Below are positions 1 through 8,904 of a stretch of 64,000 nucleotides of DNA, in pieces. The notes under the pieces are model-generated. The model did not search any database and was not told where the DNA came from. It saw only the letters and a program-made list of their open reading frames with translations. The position numbers and the translations under genes were made by a program. This DNA is from Serripes groenlandicus (Eukaryota; Mollusca; Bivalvia; Cardiida; Cardiidae): assembly GCA_031761405.1 (NCBI GenBank), contig JASEVX010000007.1, positions 39,673,248 through 39,737,247 of the forward strand. The letters are read 5' to 3'. How positions within the stretch are numbered: the stretch's first letter is position 1; every line of letters starts with the position of its first letter.

Positions 1-312
1 ACATTGGCGTTTAGCTCAACGTTAAAGTTACATCATTCAAATCACTTCATACTTCACACATTTATTAAGGACCATCGTAAAATTAGGTTAGATAACCTCA
101 TTGTATCTTAAATATGGAGTAATGGCCCTTGATTGACTTAGGAAATTTTATTTTTAAATTATATATATTTAAATGTATGTATCTATTCAGTTGCTTTTAC
201 ATATAGTGTATATAATATGATTTAATAGTACTTAAGTGCAATTTAATGAAATAGTGCTTTATGTGAATAAGCGGCATATAGTCGAGCGCGCTGTCCTCCG
301 ACAGCTCTTGTT
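1..312 (+). repeat. 3' end of a CTCGACTA-family short mobile element
   Basis: AT-rich sequence with no coding signal that ends at about 267-312 with TAGTCGAG, a hairpin (GCTGTC-CTCC-GACAGC) and TCTTGTT. The same 3' end closes the next element at 1422-1468, so this is the tail of another copy of that family. The part before 260 is not similar to anything else I can see in the window. Confidence 0.5.
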
Positions 313-1468
313 TTTATTAGCTTGTCTATTCGAAGAATAAGGGGAGCTATTGTAGACACGTCGCCGTTGCTGTTGGTTAAAGTTTTTGTGAAAGCTAGCA
401 TTTACCCTTATAACTTACATACGCCTAGGCCAATGATCTTCAAACTTGGTCTGGACATACTTCATAGCAAGTTGGTGATGCCTACACAGTTGGAAGTTAG
501 TAGGTCAAAGCTGAAGGTCACTGTAACTTTCTATATAGAAACATGGTTAAAGTTTTTGTGCAAGCTAGCATTTACCCTTATAACTAACATACACCTAGGC
601 CTATGGTCATTAAACTTTGTATGGATATTCTTTATAGCAAGTTGGGGATGCCTATAAACTTTGGAGTCAGTAGGTCAAAGGTCAAGGTCACTGTGACCTT
701 CTATATGGAAACTGTTCAGGGTTAAAGTTTTCGTGCAAGCTAGCATTTACCCGTATAACTAACATTCACTTAGGCCTGTGCTCTTCAAGTTGGAGTTACT
801 AGGTCAAAGGTCAAGGTCACTGTGACCTTTCTGTAAAAAAACAGTTAATGGTTAAAGTTTTTGTGAAAGCTAGCATTTACCCTTATAACTTACATACGCC
901 TAGGCCTATGATCTTCAAACTTGGAATGGACATACATGACATAGCAAGTTGGTGATGCCTAGAGAGTTTGGAGTCAATAGGTCAAAGGTCAAGTTCACTG
1001 TGACCTTCAATACAGAAACATTCCTTGCCTTAAAACTACTGATTGCTTAGGCCTATGACCCTGAAACTTAGTTTGGGTAATGGTCATGATCAGCACTTGA
1101 CTCAAACAGATCATGGGATCATAAGGTCAAAGGTCAAGGTCACTTTGCACCTTGCAATTACTTTTAACTAGTTGCATATGGTGCAACTTCTTGCACTATG
1201 GTTAAAGGTTTGCGTGCAACTACATTAAGAGCTCATATCTTAGTAACTACTTGATGCATTCTATTTAAACGTTATAAACCCTTCCTAACCATCACACCTA
1301 TGAAAATAATCAAGTTAAATAACTCTATCCTGCATATAATGCAAATTATCACCCTTTAAGACATTGTGGTTAATGTTAAGCATGCAACTACATTAGAGTC
1401 CATTATCTCAGTAATCAAATAAGCGGTGAAATAGTCGAGCATGCTGTCCTCCGACAGCTCTTTGTTTC
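313..1468 (+). mobile_element. CTCGACTA-family non-autonomous element with internal ~168-bp tandem units
   Basis: The 5' end is a degraded form of the TTTAGCTCGACTATTCGAAG start seen at 48833. The 3' end is TAGTCGAG followed by a hairpin (GCTGTC/GACAGC) and TCTTTGTT. The body holds about four units of ~168 bp (starting near 378, 546, 721 and 850), each with GTTAAAGTTTTTGTG, then CCTAGGCC, then runs of AGGTCA. The subterminal inverted arms (CTCGACTA/TAGTCGAG), 3' hairpin and tandem core fit non-autonomous Helentron/pearl-type elements of bivalves, which is my inference. No protein is encoded; ORFs here are chance. Confidence 0.6.
672..699 (+). promoter_or_regulatory. Overlapping nuclear-receptor-like sites (DR1 plus perfect inverted ERE)
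   Basis: AGGTCA-A-AGGTCA at 672-684 is a DR1 arrangement, directly followed at 685-699 by AGGTCACTGTGACCT, a perfect palindrome of the estrogen-response type (half-sites spaced by 3). The unit recurs at 801-828, and in degraded form near 502, 979 and 1122, because it is part of the tandem core of the element. Binding is not shown by the sequence; only the match to the consensus is. Confidence 0.4.
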
Positions 1469-2328
1469 TCTAACACTTACACTTCAAACAGTAATGAGTA
1501 GGAGTTGTAGTAGTTTAAACAGTTCAGTGCAATAGCCAAATGTGGGTAATTATACATATGGGGATAGAAGAATAGATCATCTTTAAGATTGTTCTTTGTC
1601 ACCAAAGCTTGCAAATCTTGTTAGAATATTATTTATTTTTGCAATTCTGTTTGCCCTTTTCAACAATTTTTCTGTAATTATAGAAGTTTGATTATTGGCC
1701 AGTACTCGGGCGATCAATTTAGGGCCATCTTTGGCCTCTTGTTTTAATGAGGTCTTTGTTCCATCAAAAACAATCATTAACTAGAATTGCGCAATCGATG
1801 GCAAGCCATTGCATATCCACGCACATACTTGTTGACCCCTAACGAGAATTTTCTACTCATCATCCTGTTCAATATGATATGCTACATGACCATGTTCTGA
1901 AAATTTCTGTTTTTGTCCCCTGTCCACTCCACCAGGGGAACAATTAAAATGTGAAAAAGTATTGTGCACTCCTCAGACCATTCAGCTATCATTTCCCAAA
2001 GTTTGAAGTTTCTAATAGTTTGGGAGGAGTTCCTTGCTAAGAAGGACAGATGCTACTTTTTACCCCTTTTTGACCACACAATGACCACCCAATGACCCCC
2101 AATTTGACCGCAAAGGTAAAATTTTAATTGAAGAATGGTCTGGGAGGAGTTCCTTGCTAAAGACGTACAGATGCGCGGGGATAATCAGAATTGAAAGTCA
2201 TTGTTAACAGCATGCACACACACACATGTAGTAAAGGATGAGTTTGGTTTGTACCAAAATGCTATTAGAAAATATTGGCCCAAAAAATAGAAAATTATGT
2301 ATTAACAAGCAACTGTCATTTATTACAG
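1469..2328. other. Non-coding (intron of the HECT gene), with a degraded repeat end
   Basis: No coding signal. Around 1708-1741 is a degraded element end in + orientation: GGGCGATC, then a GGCC-rich hairpin, then CTCTTGTTTT. Two similar stretches (about 2017-2050 and 2137-2170) share GGGAGGAGTTCCTTGCTAA. The rest is featureless and leads into the splice acceptor at 2321-2328. Confidence 0.4.
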
Positions 2329-2468
2329 CCTTGACCATTCTTCAGAATGGTAAATTACCGACATTTCTTTCCCCTGAAGTGGTGGAGGAGATTGTCAAAA
2401 CTGAAGAACCACAGTCCTTAGCAGTGAAGAAGCTGAGGGAAGGGTTTAATGTTCTTGGAATGTATGAT
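2329..2468 (+). CDS. HECT gene exon A
   Basis: The exon lies between TTATTACAG and GAT|GTAAGT and encodes about 46 codons including LPTFLSPEVVEEIVKTEEP. It starts with two bases completing a split codon, so upstream exons exist outside the window or undetected. A repeat element begins only about 16 bp after the donor. Confidence 0.65.
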
Positions 2469-5400
2469 GTAAGTTTCAGATATATTTTTAGCTCACTTGA
2501 GCTTTGCTCAAGGTGAGTTATTGTGATCACCTTTTGTCCGGCGTCCGTCGTGCGTCGTGCGTCAACTTCTTCTCCTCAGTAACCAGTGGGTCAATTTGGA
2601 TGAAACTTCACAGAAAGCATCCTCTCAATGACCTCACCAGAATTCCTTCAAATTTTTGGGATCCATGCAAAACTCTGGTTTCCATGGCAACGAAACCGAA
2701 ACCCCACACTTCAAAATTCTTCTTCTCCCAAATTCGTTGGCAGATTTTCAAATAATTTTGTAGAAATGTTCCTTGGATGACCCTCTATCAGATTCCTTCA
2801 AGCCGTGTTGATTGGTCGAAAAACATGGCCGCCAGGGGGGGGGGGGGGGGGGGCGGGGCTATTTTGCCTTATATGGCTATAGTGAAAACTTAAAAAATCT
2901 TCTCCTCCGAAAGTGTAAGGCCGATTTTCAAATAATTTTGTAGAAATGTTCCTTGGGTGACCCTCTATCAGATTCATTCAAGCCATGTTGATTGGTCGAA
3001 AAACATGGCCGCCAGGGGGGGCGGGGCTATTTTGCCTTATATGACTATAGTGCAAACTTAAAAAAATCTTCTCCTCCAAAAGTGTCAGGCCGATTTTTAA
3101 ATAATTTTGTAGAAATGTTCCTTGGGTGATCCTTTATCAGATTCCTTCAAGCCATGTTGATTGGTCAAAAAAACATGGCCGCCAGGGGACGGGGCTATTT
3201 TGCCTTTTATGGCTATAGTGAAAACTTAAAAAATCTTCTCCTCCATAAGTGTCAGGCTGATTTTCAAAAAAAATTGTAGAAATGTTCCTTGGGTGACCCT
3301 CTATCAGATTCCTTCAAGCAATGTTGATTGGTCGAAAAACATGGCCGCCAGGGGGCGGGGGCTATTTTGCCTTATATGGCCAAAGTGAAAACTTAAAAAA
3401 TCTTCAACATCTTCTCCTCTGTAACCAGTGGGTCAATTGGGATGAAACTTCACAGAAAGCATCCTCTTAATGACCTCACCAGAATTCATTCAAATTTTAG
3501 GGATCCATGCAGAATTCTGGTTTCCATGGCAACGAAACGAAAAAAAAATCAAAATTCTTCTTCTCCCAAAGTGGTTGGCAGATTTTCAAATAATTTTGTA
3601 GAAATGTTCCTTGGATGACCCTCTACCAGATTCCTTCAAGCCATGTTGATTGGTCAAAAAACATGGCCGCCAGGGGGACGGGGCTATTTTGCCTTATATG
3701 GCTATAGTGCAAACTTAAAAATTCTTCTCCTCCAAAAGTGTCGGCCCGATTTTCAAATAATTTTGTAGAAATGTTTCTTGGATGACCCACTTTCAGATTC
3801 CTTCAAGCCATTTTGATTTGTCAAAAAACATGGCCGCCAGTGGGCAGGGCTATTTTGCATTATATGGCTATAGTGAAAACTTAAAAAATCTTCTCCTCCA
3901 AAAGTATCCGGCCAATTTTCAAATAATTTTGTAGAAATTTTCTTAGGGTGACCCTCTATTAGATTCCTTCAAGCCAAGTTGATTGGTTGGAAACTATGGC
4001 TGCCAGGGGGCGAGGCTTATATAGCTTAAGTGAAAAAAAAAAAAAAAATCAGGTGAGCGATTCAAGGGCCATCATGGCCCTCTTGTTTAGCTTACCTGAG
4101 AACGAAGTGGTCAAGGTGAGCTACATGTATTGCGATCACCTTTTGTCTGTTGTCCGTCCGTCGTGCGTCATCAACAATTCCCTTGGTAACACTCTACAGG
4201 CAACATTTTGCATCCAATCTTCATGAAAGTTTATCAGAACATACATCTTCATCAAATCTTAGACAAGTTTGAAACTGGGTCATGTGGGGTCAAAAACTAG
4301 GTCACTAGGTCAAATTGAACTTGGGTCGATAAGTCAAATTGAAAGAAAATCTTGTTAAGACTTTGGAAGTCGCATTTTTAACTTGAGCATGTTGAAACTT
4401 TGTCAGAATGTTTGTCTTAATGATATCTAGGCTAAGTTTGAATATTGGTCTAGTCGGATAAAAAAATAGGTCACTAAGGCAAGTTTGAGAAAAATCTTGT
4501 TAACACTGTAGATATTGTAATTTTTACTTCAGCAACTTGAAACTTTGTAAGAATTTTTAACTTGAGCATGTTGAAACTTTGTCAGAATGTTTGTCTTAAT
4601 GATATCTAGGCTAAGTTTGAATATTGGTCTAGTCGGATCAAAAAATAGGTCACTAAGGCAAGTTTGAGAAAAATCTTGTTAACACTGTAGATATTGTAAT
4701 TTTTACTTCAGCAACTTGAAACTTTGTAAGAATATTTGTCTTGATAATAGCTAAGCCAAGCATGAATATGGGTCATGTCAGGTCTAGATCTAGGTCACTA
4801 GGCCAACTTAAAGAAAAATCTTGTTAACATTTCTTGAGCCGTATCTTTTAATTGAGCATGTTGAAACTTTGTAAGAATGTTTGTCTTGATTATATCTAGG
4901 CCAAGGTTAAATATGAGTCATTTCTGGTCAAAAACAAGGTCACTTGGCCAAATTGAAGGACAATCTTGTTAACACTCTGGAAGCTGCATTTTTAACTTGA
5001 GCATGTTGAAACTTTTTAAGAATGTTTGTCTTGATGATATCTAGGCCAAACACAAATATGGGTCATGTCAGGTCAAAAACTAAGTCACTGGGCCAAATTT
5101 GAGAAAAAATCTATTTAACACTCGAGAGACTTCTGCAGCTTGAAACTTTGTCAGAATGTTTGTCTGATGATATGGAGCGATACTTGCCCTCTTGTATAAG
5201 CTTACCTGACTGCAAAATGAGTAATTGTGGTTGGTATGACAAATAACATTGCATAACTCAGGTGAGCGATCAAGAGCCATCATGGCCCTCTTGTCCAAAT
5301 ACTGTATGAGAAGGTACATTTTTAGCTCACCGTCGCCAACAATTTCTTAAATCAACAACTCCTCCTAAACCACATAGCTAATTTCACTTAAATGTTCCTT

Positions 5401-7858
5401 ACATGATCCCCTTTAAAACATTGTCCAAATAATTGTATTTCATACACAATTGTGGTTGCCATGGCAACGAAAAGGAAAACATTAAAATTCTTCTTGACAG
5501 AAACTACTGGCCTTATTTAAAAACAATTTCACATAATTGATCCTTGGGTGAAGCCATTGTGAGGCTGGGGATGGTTTTCCATATATGGTTATTGTAAAAA
5601 AATCTTCTCATACGAAAACTGCTCACCAGATTTCAATATGATTTGGCAGAAATGTTCCTTGGGTGACCTTCTACCAAGATTGTTCAAGCCGTTATGATTC
5701 GTCAAAAAGCATGGCCGCCAGGGGCGCCCGGCTGCACTTGATTTTCCATATTTGACAAAGTAAAAGTTGCCTATATTGTTTAACACTTTATTCCAGTATT
5801 TTTAGCACGAGTGTTTGAGAATAGTCTGAGATATTGCAGTCACCCTTTCGTCGGTGTACACAATTTGTCTAGCTTGTCCAGAACATAACTTTCTAAGTAT
5901 TAAAGATATTCAAGTGAAATTTCATATATGAATATAGGCCAGTTTGAGGAAGTGCAGTGTACAAGAACCATAACTCTAGCATCAATAATGTTTGGATTAT
6001 CCAACTTCTTTTATGTTAAAAATTGCTTGTCTGGGCCATAACCTTTTAAGTATTAAAGATATTCAAATGGCCAATGACAGGAAGTGCAGTGTGCAAGCAG
6101 AGTAACTCTAGCTTCAATAATCCTTTAGTTAATGCCCTTTTTGGCCGAATTGCAACATAAATGCGGTCTATGGATTGACGATTTCTGTCCATATATCAGT
6201 CCATCCATCTGGCGTCAACATTTTGTTAATCTTTGTGTTTAGGTCCATATCTCTACTTGTCACAGGTCAATGAGATTCAACATGTGACTTAACCTTGATG
6301 AGTCCTGCATGGTTATCTACTCTGTTAGAAAATCTTTATAAACTTTACTGCAATATGATATGTCACACAGTCATGATTTGTGTCAGGAACAGTCAACTTT
6401 AACCCTGTACTTCATAGATACTAATTATTTTGCACCAATGAAACATTGTTAGGTTAACTGACCGCAATATATAACTGCAAAATTGTACAAAAGGCATTAA
6501 ACTCCATTCAATCAATTGACCTTTTTGTATTTCCTTTAAATAAATTTTATTTTTCAGTTGTTCATGGGTCTTCCAGTGCTGAAATTCCTCCTTCAGTCAT
6601 CAGCGATTGTCATCACTATGAAGAGAGTGGTAACCATGTTAAAACCAAATTTCTCAGCAGAAGGAAGTAACGCCATTCAGTATGAAAAAGATGTTTACGG
6701 TCTTTTCATTAAGTACATGAGAGAAGTAACAGGTATCTTTTTAAGTCATAGAATACATTTGAAATATGTTTTACCAATGAAGGACACTTTCTATAAAAAG
6801 TCAAACCTGACTTAAGCAGCAATCGAAGGAAAGGCAAAATGTTGGCTGCTTAAGGCAGGTGGCTGAAATTGTCATTTTAGTAAATTATCAAGTGGCTGCT
6901 TAAACCAAGTTGTTGCTTAAACAAGGTGACTGTTATAGCTGGTTGGACAGTAAAAATTAAGTATGATGTTATCTCAATTACATTTCCCAGAGGACTGGGC
7001 TTGTTTTCCTTATATGTATATATATTGAAAACTAATTAAGAATCTTCTTGTCCAAAATTACTGGCCTGATTTAAAAAATAATTTGGCACAAATGTTCCTC
7101 TGGTGATCCTCTATCAAGATTGTTCAAATAATTCCAATCCGTTAAAAAACATGGCCGCCAGGGGGTGGGGCTTGTTTTCCTTTTATGTACAAATAGTAAA
7201 TGTTTTAAAATACTTGTACAAAAGCACTGGCCTAATTTGAAAATAATTTGGCACAAATGCTCCTTGGATGACCCTTTACCAAGATTGTTCAAATTATTTT
7301 TATCAGTTGATAAACATGGCCATTGGGTGTGGCTCATTTTGCTTAAATGTATGAAGATTCAATTTTAAAAACTTTTAAAGTTCTATTAAATCAGGTGAGC
7401 GATATAGGACCATCATGGTCCTCTTGTTAAGTAATTTTCAGAAATTTAGCAGTTTGATAATGGGCCATTGATCAGGTGATAGATTTATGGCCATCTTGTC
7501 CCTCTTATTTGTGTCAAGGTCCTATGCATATTACACACTCAACTCTTGTTTATTTTTGCAAAACTAATTTTAAACACTTGCTCTGATCTAAACTTCAGCT
7601 GGAAGAAGAGGCAACATAACACTGTCCAGTATACTGCAGTTTGTTACAAGCACAGACGAAGAACCAGTTCTTGGGTTTAAGATACAGCCATCTATACAGT
7701 TTTGTGAAGTCATTGATGGATTTTTGCCAACTGCTAGTACTTGTGTGAATTCTTTGACAATACCTTGACCTACTCAAAATATCAGATTGCCCGAACGTGA
7801 ACAAGTATTCAATCTGTATGACTATGCCTTTTCGAATACATTTTATGGGTTACATTAA
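2329..7858 (+). CDS. HECT-domain E3 ubiquitin ligase, C-terminal exons (5' part outside the window), premature TGA
   Basis: Three exons, 2329-2468, 6558-6732 and 7599-7768 (extended frame to 7858), encode the C-lobe of a HECT-like domain. HECT ligases take ubiquitin from an E2 onto a Cys and pass it to substrates. The Cys is at 7742-7744 in LPTASTCVNSLTIP, the classic LPxAxTC signature, and GSN and PVLGF motifs precede it. All splice sites are canonical (TTACAG, GTAAGT, TTTCAG, GTATCT, TTCAG) and phases agree (1, 0, 1). The frame meets TGA at 7766-7768, seven residues after the Cys, yet reads on for 29 family-like codons ending in a LYDYAF-type tail and TAA at 7856-7858. A CGA-to-TGA change is the simplest reading: a truncating allele, sequencing error or young pseudogene. 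The sequence resembles the invertebrate G2E3-like HECT group; the exact orthologue is unknown. Confidence 0.72.
2486..4088 (+). mobile_element. AGCTCACCTGA-family element with ~170-bp tandem core
   Basis: The 5' end is TTTTTAGCTCACTTGAGC followed by CAAGGTGAG and the landmark TTTTGTCCGGCGTCCGTC. The 3' end is CAGGTGAGCGAT, then the hairpin GGGCCATCATGGCCC and TCTTGTTT. The body is about eight imperfect units of ~170 bp (TTTTGCCTTATATGGC, AGAAATGTTCCTTGG, CATGGCCGCCAGGGGG), plus a 3' part with AACCAGTGGGTCAATT. A long G run at about 2836-2855 is part of one unit. No protein is encoded. Helentron/pearl-like by architecture (inference). Confidence 0.65.
4089..5300 (+). mobile_element. AGCTCACCTGA-family element, type B core (AGGTCACTAGGTCA units)
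   Basis: Starts directly at the end of the previous element with AGCTTACCTGAG and the CACCTTTTGTCTG landmark. It ends near 5294 with CAGGTGAGCGATC, a GCCATCATGGC hairpin and CTCTTGT. The core is ~145-bp units containing CTTGTTAACACT, TTGAGCATGTTGAAACTTTG and GGTCACTAGGTC. About 120 bp (4380-4500 versus 4555-4680) is a near-exact recent duplication. A second, older 3' end lies at 5176-5196, so two copies may be merged here. Confidence 0.55.
5318..6250 (+). repeat. Degraded short mobile elements
   Basis: 5318-5800 opens with TTTTTAGCTCACC and carries the GTTGCCATGGCAACG and CATGGCCGCCAGGGGC landmarks of the neighbouring family. 5805-6250 opens with TTTTTAGCACGAGTG and carries GCCATAACCTTTTAAG pairs and a GGTCTATGGATTGACGATTTC block like the 38563 family. 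No clean 3' ends are visible. No genes. Confidence 0.4.
6558..6732 (+). CDS. HECT gene exon B
   Basis: The exon lies between TTTTTCAG and ACAG|GTATCT, 175 bp, phase 0 to phase 1. It encodes a FSAEGSN motif followed by YEKDVYGLFIKYMREV, typical of the segment before the catalytic region in invertebrate HECT proteins. Confidence 0.7.
6733..7598 (+). other. HECT intron with an AGCTCACCTGA-family remnant
   Basis: 6733-6970 shows nothing notable. 6975-7430 is a 5'-truncated element of the CATGGCCGCCAGGGGG type. It ends cleanly with CAGGTGAGCGATATAGG, a GACCATCATGGTC hairpin and CTCTTGTTA at 7392-7428. A second degraded end is near 7473-7510. Confidence 0.5.
7599..7768 (+). CDS. HECT gene exon C with the catalytic Cys
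   Basis: Acceptor AAACTTCAG, then GRRGNITLSSILQFV, DEEPVLGFKIQP, and the catalytic LPTASTC at about 7724-7744. The open frame stops at TGA 7766-7768. Codons 7769-7855 continue the family's C-terminal tail (QNIRLPEREQVFNLYDY) before TAA 7856-7858. Confidence 0.72.
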
Positions 7859-8202
7859 CAAGGATGATAGTAACTAACTTATGTACGGATACAAAGAAAC
7901 CTGCAAAAGAAGAAGAGTGAAAGGATATTGTCACTGTGATCATAATAACCCTCTTGTAACTTAACTGTTTTCATTATAGAATACTTATACATACTTCTGG
8001 AGAGCAGAGATAGTATTTAGTTGTAAAGCTACATTTCTGAATTATGATGTCTCATTTATTTTGCATTTTCCTGCCTCTGCAGCAGATATTGAAAAGATTA
8101 AGTAAAAAAGAGCTATTGCTTATAAACAACAGTTTGCTTGTATGTCCCTATCTTGGGGGAGGGGCACATATACTTGCTCTTGTCTGTATGTATGTATGTA
8201 TG
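7859..8202 (+). other. 3' flank of the HECT gene
   Basis: No coding signal and no clear AATAAA just after the stop codon. It ends in a short TGTA tetranucleotide run (8184-8203) next to the foldback element. Confidence 0.3.
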
Positions 8203-8892
8203 TACGAGGGTTGTTTTAAAAAATTCCAGAAAAGTGCCATATCACTTTTAATAATTAATATTAAATATTAAATGCATCTCTTTATGTTTATGTATTACAA
8301 ACATCGCACATTTTATAATCGAAGAAGCAATGTCATTTTAATGTGAGTGGGGCAGCTACAAATAACACATAAATGTTTTACTTAAAAAGCCACACACCAG
8401 TTGTTGTTGGAAAACTACCTCATAATTGAATCTTCTCAAAATACTATCCTGCATTCGTAACACAATTTTCCCATTTATGTACCCATGATTTATAACAAGT
8501 TCTGAAATGTATAGTGGGTATTTTCTGTATGTATTTGTCCACTATCATAAAAGCGAAGATGCTTGGATCAAAGTTTGATGACGTTGACAACCTGCCCATG
8601 GTAGTGCACAAATGCATACGGAAAATTCTTACTAAGCATTTTAGAACTTGTTATAAACCATGGGTACATAAATGGGAAAATGTGTTATTTGTAGCTGCCC
8701 CGCTCACATTGACATGACATTGCTACTTTGATTATAGAATTTGCAATATTTGTAATACATAAACATAAAGAGATGCATTTAATAAAATATACTTGAAAGT
8801 CATTACTGTCAACATTTCCTTAAAAATATTGATTATTAGATATTTAAAAGTGATATGGCACTTTTCTGGTAACTTTTAAAACACCACTTGTA
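8203..8892. mobile_element. Mariner-type foldback element (long terminal inverted repeats)
   Basis: The left end TACGAGGGTTGTTTTAAAA and the right end (read in reverse) TACAAGTGGTGTTTTAAAA start inverted arms of about 150-200 bp that share AGAAAAGTGCCATATCAC. Inner arms (8461-8505 and 8636-8685) share CCCATTTATGTACCCATG. The right arm still reads like a mariner transposase C-terminus (FRTCYKPWVHKWENVLF), suggesting that an internal inverted duplication of a mariner copy formed the palindrome. The element is non-coding now. Confidence 0.6.
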
Positions 8893-8904
8893 TGTATGTT
8901 TGAA

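Noticed and set aside
1583..1777. 64-codon minus-strand ORF that looks protein-like
   Set aside because: Its middle overlaps, in antisense, a degraded repeat 3' end (GCGATC, GGCC hairpin, CTCTTGTTTT); no family match recognised.
2836..2856. Poly-G tract as a G-quadruplex or telomere-like signal
   Set aside because: A simple expansion of the GGGGG in the CATGGCCGCCAGGGGG repeat unit; possible assembly slippage.
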